From the NCBI GenBank assembly GCA_003353795.1, contig PIVY01000027.1:1-37080 (forward strand): 37,080 nt of DNA, in the 5' to 3' direction. Under the pieces are notes generated by a model, which was not told the origin of the DNA, did no database searches, and saw only the letters and a program-made list of their open reading frames with translations. A program made the position numbers and the translations under genes. Positions 1 to 7,819 of the stretch are shown one piece after another; positions within the stretch are counted from its first letter, which is position 1, and the number at the start of each line of letters is the position of its first letter. This DNA comes from a bacterium. GTDB lineage: Bacteria; Krumholzibacteriota; Krumholzibacteriia; LZORAL124-64-63.

Positions 1-42
1 TCGACCTGTAACCGATCACGCGGTTCGCGGGTCCAAGGAGGC

Positions 43-612
43 ATGAGCACGCTGGCGCTGAATCAACTGCGGACCGAACCCCACGAGCGCGTCGACCGGT
101 ACCTGCCCCTCGACCGTCGCCGGGCCGCCCGTTTCATCGACGACTGGGAAGACCTCGTGGCCGGCGTGCTGGCCCGCCTGCGCGTGCGCGAGCAGGACGA
201 GGTCATGTCGCGCGTGTTTCAGCGGGCGCTGAAGGCGCTGCCCGAATTCCGCGGCGAGAGCCGACTGTCGACCTGGCTCTACCGGATCGCCTGGCGCGAG
301 GGGCTGCGACAGGCCGAGAAGGAGCGGCGCGAGGACGGCCGAACGGCGCCGCTGGAGATCGCCGTCCGCACACCCGACGGCGCCGAGGACCAGCTGAGCA
401 CCCTCGAACGCAAGGAGACGGCCGACCGAGTGCGCGCCGCACTCCACCGCCTGAGCGACCGCGACCGCGAGGTGCTGGCCCTCCGCTACCTGGAGGAACT
501 GCCGGTGGCCGAGGTCGCCGAACGGCTGAACATCAGCGCGACGGCCGCCAAGGTACGCAGTCACCGGGCGCTCACGCGCCTGCGTCTCGTCCTGGAGAAT
601 GATCATGACTGA
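43..612 (+). CDS. ECF-type RNA polymerase sigma factor (sigma-70 family)
   Basis: This 189-aa protein has the two-domain layout of ECF sigma factors, which direct RNA polymerase to a small regulon. Sigma region 2 lies at about residues 30-95 and includes the ALPEFRGESRLSTWLYRIAW stretch typical of region 2.3-2.4. Region 4 is at about residues 130-185, with LSDRDREVLALRYLEEL and a helix-turn-helix built on VAEVAERLNISATAAKVRSH. The ATG at 43 follows an AAGGAGG (35-41) by a single base, unusually close, and the frame stays open to the window edge, so an upstream start cannot be excluded. The next gene overlaps its 3' end and encodes a membrane protein, as expected for a sigma/anti-sigma pair. 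The family call is firm; the regulon is unknown. Confidence 0.9.
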   Translation: MSTLALNQLRTEPHERVDRYLPLDRRRAARFIDDWEDLVAGVLARLRVREQDEVMSRVFQRALKALPEFRGESRLSTWLYRIAWREGLRQAEKERREDGRTAPLEIAVRTPDGAEDQLSTLERKETADRVRAALHRLSDRDREVLALRYLEELPVAEVAERLNISATAAKVRSHRALTRLRLVLENDHD

Positions 613-985
613 GGAACGCAAGAACGTCGGCCGGCTGCTACGGAACTCCGGCACTTTTCGCGACTCCGAGACGCCGACTCCCGGTACCGGTTGGCGCGAC
701 ACCGTGCTGATGTCCATTCCCGAGGAAGCCGACATGGAAGCAACCGTGCGACCGGCCGCCCCGACGATCGAGGCCGGGCCCCTGCGGATGCGCCATCTGA
801 TCATGGTGTCTCCCGCAGGGATCGCACTCTTCGGCCTCGGCTGGTGGGTCGGCCGCGGCGGCGTGTCGGCCGACGAACTGGGCACCGTGCCGCCGGCGGC
901 GTGGATCGCCTGCGCCGCCATCGTCGCCGGGGCGTCGCTGGCCTGGTATGGATTGCCAATGCTGAGGTTCGGGCGGGGGAGGTAG
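605..985 (+). CDS. Small two-helix membrane protein, candidate anti-sigma partner
   Basis: This 126-aa protein has a polar N-terminal region of about 60 residues and two hydrophobic segments, around residues 65-85 (LIMVSPAGIALFGLGWWVG) and 97-118 (AAWIACAAIVAGASLAWYG). The start at 605 is preferred over the ATG at 599 because GGAG at 594-597 sits 7 nt upstream of it. The gene overlaps the sigma-factor stop by 8 nt, so the two are probably translationally coupled. I see no zinc-binding anti-sigma motif (HxxxCxxC). The anti-sigma role is inferred from position and topology only. It could equally be an unrelated membrane protein. Confidence 0.7.
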   Translation: MTEERKNVGRLLRNSGTFRDSETPTPGTGWRDTVLMSIPEEADMEATVRPAAPTIEAGPLRMRHLIMVSPAGIALFGLGWWVGRGGVSADELGTVPPAAWIACAAIVAGASLAWYGLPMLRFGRGR

Positions 986-1005
986 CACCGGCGGGGCTCC
1001 ATCCG

Positions 1006-1014
1006 TGGTATCAT
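1006..1014 (+). promoter_or_regulatory. Extended -10 promoter element (TGGTATCAT)
   Basis: TG-G-TATCAT matches the extended -10 pattern TGnTATAAT in 5 of 6 hexamer positions. No good -35 hexamer is seen 16-18 nt upstream, as is common for extended -10 promoters. It lies about 46 nt before the start of the first beta-helix gene. A near-identical element (TGGTACAAT) precedes the tandem paralogue at 3778, which makes a chance match less likely. Assignment is by inspection only. Confidence 0.45.
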
Positions 1015-1059
1015 GGTCGTCGCGACGGCCATGAAAACCACCGGATGAGGGATTTCGAC

Positions 1060-3717
1060 ATGAAAGCTGGATTATTGCTGATTGTGACGCTGGTGCTGGC
1101 GATGGGCCCGGCCAGCGGCCGAGAGGTCGATTCCCGACCCGAACTGGTCAATGTCAGCGATCTTGCCGCGCCCAACGCCGATCCCCTCGCCGTCCCAGCC
1201 GACACCACCTGGATCCTCGGCGGCCCCGGCACCCTCACCGGCAAGTTCGAGGACGCCATGGGTCAGCCTGACTGGCAAGGCTGGACCAGCATCGACCTCA
1301 CCCAGCCCACCGAGCACCACTGGTCGGTGAGCACCTTCAATGCCGCCAACCTCGACACCATCGCGGACAACCACGCCTGGTGGTGCGGCGACATCTTCGA
1401 GGCTTGCGCCCCCAACGACCCGCCCGAGGGCGTGGGCAACAACTGGTACGAGTTGCTCACCTGGTCGGGCGCCGTGCCTGACCCCGCCAGCGATTGCACG
1501 GTCCGGGTGAGGGCCATCCTGAACTCGGATCTCGAGCCGGCCTACGACTTCCTGTACCTGCAGGTGATCACAGAGCCCTATCCCCTGAACCTCGACGAAT
1601 TCTGGTCGACGCAGGTAGGTTACGAGGTGGACGTGAGCCACGTCGCGACCCCGGCCGACTACGTGGATGGCGCGATCCAGCTGCGCTGGCTGGTGGTCAC
1701 CGACGGCGCGTTTTCCGACGAGGACAGTCTCTGGCCCAGCGCGGGCGGCTGCCAGATCGACAACACCATCGTAACCTTCGACCAGGGCGCCGGCGAACAG
1801 ATGGTGGGTACCGTGGAGACCTGCGAGCCCGGCACGCCGTTGCAGTGGATACCGACAGTGGTGCCGGGCGTGGGCGACTACGCCCAGGTCTGGCCCATCC
1901 TCGAAGATCTCGACCCCGATGCTGACAACGCCACCCCGCAGGTGGCGTTCATCGACGACGGTGAGGTGGAGCCCGCATCTGACGGCTCGCCGTGCATCAC
2001 CTGGTGCTACGGTCCCGGCGGCTTCATCGTACCGCCCGGGCACGGGCTGGCCGAGACCCACGTGGGCATCGACAACGAGATCTGGTCGCCCGCACTGCCC
2101 CTGCCGCCAGCTGGAATTGCCGGCGCCTTGCTCGCATTCGACGTGTACGTGCACTCCGAGAACCGGGCCGGAACCCCCCGCATCCTCCCCACCTGGCACC
2201 TGCGTTCCACCGACGATCCGACGGGCAATGACGGCTGGTCGGAATGGCGAACCCACGGTATCTCCCTATGGGGAGGGCCCGACTACGCGCGCCCCGTCAA
2301 CAACGTCACCGATCTGCTGGTGCCGGACGCCACCTACGTGCAAATATCTCTGGGAGCCTACAACTACTACCACTCCGGCGGCGACGACGGAACCCCGGCA
2401 CCCTATTTCGACAACGTGGCCTTCATGGTTCACGACGACCCGTCACCCACCGTGTTCAACGTCCGCGCCGACGGCGCCGGCGATTTCCCCACCATCCAGG
2501 AGGCCGTCTTCGCCGCCGCATCCGGCGACACGATCCTGCTGGCCGACGGCGTCTACACCGGTGGCGGCAATCGCGACCTCTCGTTCCTGGGCAAGAACAT
2601 CGTGATCGCCTCGGCGAGCGGCGACCCTGGGGTCTGCATCATCGATGCCGAGGGAAGCGACGCCGACCGCCACCGGGTTTTCTACCTCACCAATGTGGGC
2701 GGCCCCGGCTCGGTGGTGGCCGGCGTCACGCTCCGCGGCGGCGCCGAGCGGTACGGCGGCGGCGTCTACGTGAACCGGAGCGGCCTCACCCTGGAACGCT
2801 GCGTGCTCGAACAGAACCTGACCGTAGGCTGGGGCCGCAATGGCGGCGCGATCTACGGCACCATCGCCGACCTTGTGATCCGCGACTGCACCTTCGTGGA
2901 CAACGAGGCCGATCGCGGCGCTGCCATCGCCTGCGCCACCGGCGTCGAACTCGAGGTCAGCGGCAGCGTGTTCCGCGGCAACAAGGCCCTCGATCAGGGC
3001 TCGGGCATCTGGCGTGGTCACGGCAACCAGATCACGGTGGACGGCTGCACCTTCGTGGACAATCGCGAACAGCTCAATCAGGGCGTCATCGTGGTCTACG
3101 GACCTGGCCTGGCACGCTTCCGCAACACGATCATCGCCTTCACCCAGCTCGGCAGCGCTTTCAGCGGCGGTGAGGGAGCCGAGCCGGATTTCGCCTGCTG
3201 CGACCTCTTCGACAACTGGAACGGCGACTGGACCGGCCTCATCGCCGACCAGCTGGGCGTGGACGGCAACTTCTCCGCCGATCCGCTCTTCTGCCTCGAC
3301 GAGCAGCCGGACGATCCATACACCATCGATACCGGCTCGCCCTGCGCCCCGGAGCACCAGCCGACCTGCGGCCTCATCGGCGCGCGCCCGGTGGCCTGCG
3401 ATTCCTCGCTGGACGTGCCCGATGGCGAACAGATCCTCCTCGCCACCCGATTGCTGCCCCCGTCCCCCAACCCCTTCAACCCCCGCACGCGGATCCGCTT
3501 CGAGCTGGCCGCGCCCGGCCGTGTCGAGGTGGCGATCTTCGACCTCCGTGGCCGCCGGGTCCGATCGCTGGTCGCGGGCGACCTGCCGGCCGGCGCCCAC
3601 GAGCGCGCCTGGGACGGACACACCGACGAGGGGCGCGCCGCAGCCTCGGGCACCTACCTGGTGCGCATGCTGGCTGCCGGCCGCGTCGAGTGCCGCCGTC
3701 TGTCCCTTCTGAAGTGA
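1060..3717 (+). CDS. Exported beta-helix protein with FlgD-like C-terminal sorting domain (paralogue 1)
   Basis: This is an 885-aa secreted or surface protein. The start at 1060 is chosen because GAGGG lies about 8 nt upstream and it begins a clean signal peptide (MKAGLLLIVTLVLAMGPASG). The frame is open further upstream but overlaps the preceding gene. Residues about 45-460 form an unassigned N-terminal region rich in Trp, Asp and paired Cys. Residues about 465-780 start with a DFPTIQEAVFAAASGDTILL motif and continue as repeating short strands, typical of right-handed parallel beta-helix (pectate-lyase-like) folds. Residues about 795-885 carry PNPFNPRTRIRF, IFDLRGRRVRSL and ASGTYLVRM, ending in LLK, a FlgD-like/type IX-style C-terminal module. 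No catalytic residues are evident, so polysaccharide binding or lysis is not claimed. It is a tandem paralogue of the next gene. Confidence 0.85.
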   Translation: MKAGLLLIVTLVLAMGPASGREVDSRPELVNVSDLAAPNADPLAVPADTTWILGGPGTLTGKFEDAMGQPDWQGWTSIDLTQPTEHHWSVSTFNAANLDTIADNHAWWCGDIFEACAPNDPPEGVGNNWYELLTWSGAVPDPASDCTVRVRAILNSDLEPAYDFLYLQVITEPYPLNLDEFWSTQVGYEVDVSHVATPADYVDGAIQLRWLVVTDGAFSDEDSLWPSAGGCQIDNTIVTFDQGAGEQMVGTVETCEPGTPLQWIPTVVPGVGDYAQVWPILEDLDPDADNATPQVAFIDDGEVEPASDGSPCITWCYGPGGFIVPPGHGLAETHVGIDNEIWSPALPLPPAGIAGALLAFDVYVHSENRAGTPRILPTWHLRSTDDPTGNDGWSEWRTHGISLWGGPDYARPVNNVTDLLVPDATYVQISLGAYNYYHSGGDDGTPAPYFDNVAFMVHDDPSPTVFNVRADGAGDFPTIQEAVFAAASGDTILLADGVYTGGGNRDLSFLGKNIVIASASGDPGVCIIDAEGSDADRHRVFYLTNVGGPGSVVAGVTLRGGAERYGGGVYVNRSGLTLERCVLEQNLTVGWGRNGGAIYGTIADLVIRDCTFVDNEADRGAAIACATGVELEVSGSVFRGNKALDQGSGIWRGHGNQITVDGCTFVDNREQLNQGVIVVYGPGLARFRNTIIAFTQLGSAFSGGEGAEPDFACCDLFDNWNGDWTGLIADQLGVDGNFSADPLFCLDEQPDDPYTIDTGSPCAPEHQPTCGLIGARPVACDSSLDVPDGEQILLATRLLPPSPNPFNPRTRIRFELAAPGRVEVAIFDLRGRRVRSLVAGDLPAGAHERAWDGHTDEGRAAASGTYLVRMLAAGRVECRRLSLLK

Positions 3718-3777
3718 CCGCTCGAGGCGCCTGATCAGCGAAGGATTCGCCGCCAACGTCCCGGCCCGACCCGAACG

Positions 3778-3786
3778 TGGTACAAT
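3778..3786 (+). promoter_or_regulatory. Extended -10 promoter element (TGGTACAAT)
   Basis: TG-G-TACAAT matches TGnTATAAT in 5 of 6 hexamer positions. It lies 45 nt before the second beta-helix gene, nearly the same distance as the matching element in front of paralogue 1. The shared motif and spacing suggest the promoter was duplicated with the gene. No convincing -35 box is present. Confidence 0.5.
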
Positions 3787-3830
3787 GCCCGCTGGTCGTC
3801 GTCACCCACGCTCGCGCATAAAGGGGCTTC

Positions 3831-6503
3831 ATGATGAAGCCGACCATCCTGGTTTCTGCGATTCTTCTGCTCGCGCTCGCTCCGGCGTTCGCACGGGATG
3901 TCGACGTTCTTCCCGAGCTGGTCGACGTCCGCGCTCAGCGGCCCGCTGAGCCAGTACCGACCGTCGTTCCCGCCGACACCACCTTCCTCCTCGGCGGCCC
4001 CGGCGCCCTCTCCGGCAAGTTCGAGACCGCCGACGGCCAGCCCGACTGGCAAGGCTGGACCAGCGTCGACCTCACCCAGGACGACACCGTCCACTGGAGC
4101 GCCAGCACCTTCAACGCCGCCAACCTCGACACCATCACGGACAACCACGCCTGGTGGTGCGGCGACCTCTTCCCGCCGTGCGCCCCCAACGATCCCCCCG
4201 AGGGCGTGGGCAACAACTGGAATCAGCTCCTGGCCTGGTCCGGCAGCGTGGCCGACACCACCCTGGGTTGCACGATCCGCGTACGCGCCGACCTCAATCT
4301 CGACCTCGAACCGAGTTACGACTTCCTCCTTCTCCAGGTCGACACCGCCACCCAGCCGCCGGTCTTCTTCGCCGATTTCACCGGACTGCTCGTCGGCTAC
4401 CAGCTCGACGAGACCCACGCCCTGACGCCGGCCGACTACCTCCCGGGTGGCGAGGTCCATCTGCGCTGGCTGGTCGCCACCGACGGCGCCTTCTCCGACG
4501 AGGATTGCCTGTGGCCCACGGCGGCAGGGGGCTGCCAGATCGACAACATCACCGTCACCTTCGACCAGGGCGACGGCGAGGTGCTCATCGGCCAGGTGGA
4601 GACGGCCGAGCCCGGATCCGACCTGCAGTGGACGCCGGTGCCACTGCGCGGCGTGGGCGACTATGCCAAGGTCTGGCAACAGCTCGGCGATCTCGATCCC
4701 GATGCCGACAACCTCACGCCGCAGGTGGCGTTCATCGACGATGGCGAGGTGGAGCCAGACTCCGACGGATCTCCATGCATTTCATGGTGTTATGGGCCCG
4801 ACGGCTTCATTGTAACGCCCGGACGCGGCCTGGGCGAAGTCTACTCGGGCATCGACAACGAGATCCGCTCGCCGATCATCGCCCTGCCGCCCGGTGGTAT
4901 CGGTGGAGCGCTGCTCGCCTACGATGTCTACGTCCACGCGCCCCTCGAGTGGGGCGCGCCATACATCTTCCCCACCTGGCGCCTGCGTTCCACCGACGAC
5001 GCCGATGGGCTCGTCGGCTGGTCGGAGTGGCAATCCCACGAGATCGGTCTCTGGGGCGACCCCACCTACGTCCGTCCATTCCTCAACGTCACCGACCTGC
5101 TGGTGCCGGACGCCGCCTACGTGCAGATCGCCCTGGGCGTGCGGAACTGGACCCTGAACTCGCGCGTCGACGGAACCCCGGCCCCCTACTTCGACAACGT
5201 GGCCTTCATGGTGCACGACAGTGTCGAGCCGAACGTGTTGCTCGTCCGGGCCGACGGCGCCGGTGAGTACGCCACCATCCAGGAAGCGATCTACGCCGCG
5301 GCTCCCGGCGACACGATCCTGCTGGCCGACGGCGTCTATTCCGGAGACGGCAACCGCGGCCTCTCCTTCCTCGGCAAGAGCATCGTGATCAGCTCACAGA
5401 ACGGCGACCCGGCGACCTGCATCATCGACAGCGAGGGTAGCGAGAGCGACCGCCAACGGGCGTTCTACCTGAATCAGGGCGGTGGCCCCGGGGCCGTGCT
5501 TTCGGGCGTGACGGTGCGGGGTGGTCGCGAGCAACGCGGCTCCGGAATCTACGTGCGCGAATGCGGCCTCACCATCGAACGCTGCGTGTTCACCGACAAC
5601 ATCGCCACCGGGGGCACCTTCATGAACGGTGGCGCATTGTACAGCGACAAAGCCACCGTCGTGGTGGTCGACTGCATCTTCGAGGGCAACGAGGCCAACC
5701 TCGGCGCCGCCATCGCATTGGCGGACAGCTCGTCATTGGAGATCAGCGGCAGCCTCTTCGTGGCCAACAGGGCCGCGGCGCGGGGCGCGGGTATCTATGC
5801 CGGCGGCCGGAGCACGGCCACCGTCACCGGCTGCACCTTCGTGGCCAATCGCGACCAGCTCAGCCTGGGCATCATCACCGTGGAAGAGGCGGCCCACGCC
5901 ACGGTCGGCAACTCCATCGTGGCCTTCTCCCAGATTGGCCGCGCCGTCTATTGCAGTAGCGGCGGCATGGTCGACCTCCACTGCAGCAACCTCTTCGACA
6001 ACCACAACGGAAACTGGGATGGCTGCATCGCCGACCAGCTCGGCACCGAGGGCAACATCTCCGCCGACCCGCTCTTCTGCGGCGACCTGAATCCCGACGA
6101 CCCCTACACTCTCGACGCGGGTTCGCCCTGCGCCCCGGCCGACCAGCCGACCTGTGGTTTGATCGGCGCCCGGCCCGTGGCCTGCGACGTAATCGCCGCC
6201 GCTCCCGAAGAAGCGCCCTCCTCACTGCTCACTCGCCTGCACCACGCGCAGCCCAACCCGTTCAATCCTCGGACCTGCATCCGCTTCGACCTCGCGTCCA
6301 GCGGACCGGTCGACCTCGTGGTGTTCGATCTGCGCGGACGGCTCGTGCGGACGCTGGTCGCCGAGTCGCTGCCCGCCGGCGCGCACGAACGCTGGTGGGA
6401 CGGTCGTTCGGATCAGGGACGGGCCGCTGCGTCAGGCACCTACCTGGTGCGCATGGTTGCCGATGGGCGGATCGCGTGCCGTCGGATCGCCCTGCTGAAG
6501 TGA
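3831..6503 (+). CDS. Exported beta-helix protein with FlgD-like C-terminal sorting domain (paralogue 2)
   Basis: This 890-aa protein is collinear with and closely similar to the upstream paralogue along its whole length. Shared stretches include QPDWQGWTS, STFNAANLDTI and CAPNDPPEGVGNNW. It has a signal peptide (MMKPTILVSAILLLALAPAFA), the same Trp/Cys-rich N-terminal half, a beta-helix region from about residue 469 (EYATIQEAIYAAAPGDTILL), and a C-terminal sorting module at about 799-890 (PNPFNPRTCIRFDL, VFDLRGRLVRTLV, LLK). The start could be the first or second of two adjacent ATGs (3831 or 3834); the ribosome-binding site is weak (AAAGGGG). The stop overlaps the GTG start of the next gene. 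Function is unknown; a surface-displayed adhesin or carbohydrate-binding role is possible but unproven. Confidence 0.85.
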   Translation: MMKPTILVSAILLLALAPAFARDVDVLPELVDVRAQRPAEPVPTVVPADTTFLLGGPGALSGKFETADGQPDWQGWTSVDLTQDDTVHWSASTFNAANLDTITDNHAWWCGDLFPPCAPNDPPEGVGNNWNQLLAWSGSVADTTLGCTIRVRADLNLDLEPSYDFLLLQVDTATQPPVFFADFTGLLVGYQLDETHALTPADYLPGGEVHLRWLVATDGAFSDEDCLWPTAAGGCQIDNITVTFDQGDGEVLIGQVETAEPGSDLQWTPVPLRGVGDYAKVWQQLGDLDPDADNLTPQVAFIDDGEVEPDSDGSPCISWCYGPDGFIVTPGRGLGEVYSGIDNEIRSPIIALPPGGIGGALLAYDVYVHAPLEWGAPYIFPTWRLRSTDDADGLVGWSEWQSHEIGLWGDPTYVRPFLNVTDLLVPDAAYVQIALGVRNWTLNSRVDGTPAPYFDNVAFMVHDSVEPNVLLVRADGAGEYATIQEAIYAAAPGDTILLADGVYSGDGNRGLSFLGKSIVISSQNGDPATCIIDSEGSESDRQRAFYLNQGGGPGAVLSGVTVRGGREQRGSGIYVRECGLTIERCVFTDNIATGGTFMNGGALYSDKATVVVVDCIFEGNEANLGAAIALADSSSLEISGSLFVANRAAARGAGIYAGGRSTATVTGCTFVANRDQLSLGIITVEEAAHATVGNSIVAFSQIGRAVYCSSGGMVDLHCSNLFDNHNGNWDGCIADQLGTEGNISADPLFCGDLNPDDPYTLDAGSPCAPADQPTCGLIGARPVACDVIAAAPEEAPSSLLTRLHHAQPNPFNPRTCIRFDLASSGPVDLVVFDLRGRLVRTLVAESLPAGAHERWWDGRSDQGRAAASGTYLVRMVADGRIACRRIALLK

Positions 6504-7450
6504 TCCGACGCCTGGTCGACAACACCTGGTCCTGGCCGCTCGGCGCCGTCGCCGTCGCCGCTGTCTCGGGCTCGCCCGCGGTCGCGCTGCTGATCGGCGC
6601 GGCCATTTCCCTGACCGCCGGCAACCCCCGGTCCGTGTTCACGGGTACGCTCTCGAAGTACCTGCTCCAAGCAGCCGTCATCCTCCTCGGCTTCGGCCTC
6701 CGCCTGCAACTGGTTCTCGAGGTGGGCAGCGCGTCGGTGGGCTTCACGCTGATCACCATCGTCGTGACCATGACCCTCGGCTTGCTGCTGGGCCGGGTGT
6801 TGCGCGTGAGCCGCGAACTGACGACGCTCCTGAGCAGTGGCACGGCCATCTGCGGTGGCAGCGCCATCGCTGCGATCGCTCCGGCCATCGGCGCCACCCC
6901 GGCGAACACGGCCGCCTCCCTGGCCATCGTCTTCCTGCTCAACGCCGTCGGCCTGCTGATCTTTCCCTACCTGGGAGCCTGGCTCGGCCTCGACCAGACG
7001 GCATTCGGCCTCTGGGCCGCCATCGCCATCCACGACACGAGCAGCGTGGTGGGCGCCGCCGCCATCTTCGGCGCCCAGGCCCTCGCCGTGGCCACGACCG
7101 TCAAGCTGACCCGGGCGCTCTGGATCCTGCCGCTGTCGTTCGGCTGCGCGCGATTCGCCGGATCGAAGAGCGGGGCCAGGATTCCCTGGTTCCTCGGCGG
7201 CTTCCTGCTGGCGGCACTGGTGCGTTCCACGGCGCCCGGTGGCGAAGTGTGGTGGGATCGGATGGCCGATGCCGGTCAATTCCTCATGACGGCGACGCTC
7301 TTCCTCATCGGTGCGGGACTCACCCGCGCCAGCCTGCAGCAGATCGGCCCACGACCCCTCGCAGCGGCGGTGATTCTCTGGATCCTCGTCTCGGCGCTGT
7401 CCCTGGCGGCGATCGTGGCGGGGTGGATCGAAATCGAGGTTTCTATCTAG
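6500..7450 (+). CDS. YeiH/UPF0324-family membrane protein (putative sulfate/anion exporter)
   Basis: This 316-aa protein is almost entirely hydrophobic, with about 9-10 predicted membrane helices. It carries the family signatures SSGTAICGGSAIAAIAPAIG (about residues 113-132) and AIAIHDTSSVVGAAAIFG. The family is annotated as putative sulfate exporters; the substrate is not established. The start is taken as GTG at 6500, which overlaps the previous stop as GTGA, a common sign of translational coupling. Frames upstream of it read through the end of the paralogue and are not protein-like. The pairing with a beta-helix surface protein is not explained by function and may simply be transcriptional read-through. 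Confidence 0.85.
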   Translation: MIRRLVDNTWSWPLGAVAVAAVSGSPAVALLIGAAISLTAGNPRSVFTGTLSKYLLQAAVILLGFGLRLQLVLEVGSASVGFTLITIVVTMTLGLLLGRVLRVSRELTTLLSSGTAICGGSAIAAIAPAIGATPANTAASLAIVFLLNAVGLLIFPYLGAWLGLDQTAFGLWAAIAIHDTSSVVGAAAIFGAQALAVATTVKLTRALWILPLSFGCARFAGSKSGARIPWFLGGFLLAALVRSTAPGGEVWWDRMADAGQFLMTATLFLIGAGLTRASLQQIGPRPLAAAVILWILVSALSLAAIVAGWIEIEVSI

Positions 7451-7474
7451 CCGCCTACGGCTCGATCTCCAGAC

Positions 7475-7503
7475 TTGCACTCTCGCGGCCTCGGTGACAT
7501 TCT
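7475..7503 (+). promoter_or_regulatory. Weak promoter candidate for the decarboxylase operon
   Basis: TTGCAC (7475-7480) and CATTCT (7498-7503) are separated by 17 nt in the 165-nt gap before oadG. Each hexamer matches the sigma-70 consensus in only about half its positions. The same TTGCAC -35 occurs at 15859. It would give a leader of about 100 nt. This is a tentative call. Confidence 0.3.
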
Positions 7504-7615
7504 CCACAAAACGGATCGAGCCAGGCGTAGCCACCCGCATCCGCCATTCAGGCTGATGACGAGGATCCAAGCGCGGCGCCCCCCGTCCTCTCGATCTGGA
7601 CAGAAAGGTAAACTC

Positions 7616-7819
7616 GTGAATCTCCTCACCGCGTGCGGCATCGCGTTCCTGGCGGTGTTCGCCCTGCTCTCGCTGCTGGCGGGACTCATGCAGCTCATCA
7701 CATTCCTGTTCCCCGAACGAAGGTCGACCATCGAGGCCAGCCTCGTGGCCGCCATCACCAGTTCCGTAGCCACCGTCCTGCCCGGCGCCCGGGTCACGAA
7801 GATCGAGGAGAAGTCATGA
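7616..7819 (+). CDS. oadG: OadG-like gamma subunit of a sodium-pumping decarboxylase
   Basis: This 67-aa protein has one N-terminal membrane helix (LTACGIAFLAVFALLSLLAGLMQLITFLF) followed by a short charged and Ala/Val-rich tail. That is the size and layout of OadG-type gamma subunits, which anchor and assemble the decarboxylase complex at the membrane. The start is GTG at 7616 with GAAAGG about 8 nt upstream; longer in-frame starts lack protein-like sequence. Its stop overlaps the start of the alpha subunit (ATGA), and the beta subunit follows. Sequence conservation in this family is low, so the call leans on context. Confidence 0.75.
   Translation: MNLLTACGIAFLAVFALLSLLAGLMQLITFLFPERRSTIEASLVAAITSSVATVLPGARVTKIEEKS

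Noticed and set aside
691..1059. A longer N-terminus for the first beta-helix protein
   Set aside because: It would overlap the membrane-protein gene, reads as Arg/His/Gly-rich shadow sequence and would bury the signal peptide.
3450..3717. Flagellar hook-capping FlgD function
   Set aside because: The module is only an Ig-like FlgD-type C-terminal domain on an exported protein; no flagellar genes are present.
1060..6503. Pectate lyases or other polysaccharide lyases
   Set aside because: Only the beta-helix fold pattern is visible; no lyase catalytic residues could be assigned.
7633..7815. A longer N-terminus for the carboxyltransferase
   Set aside because: It overlaps oadG entirely and is not protein-like; the ATG at 7816 has a good ribosome-binding site.
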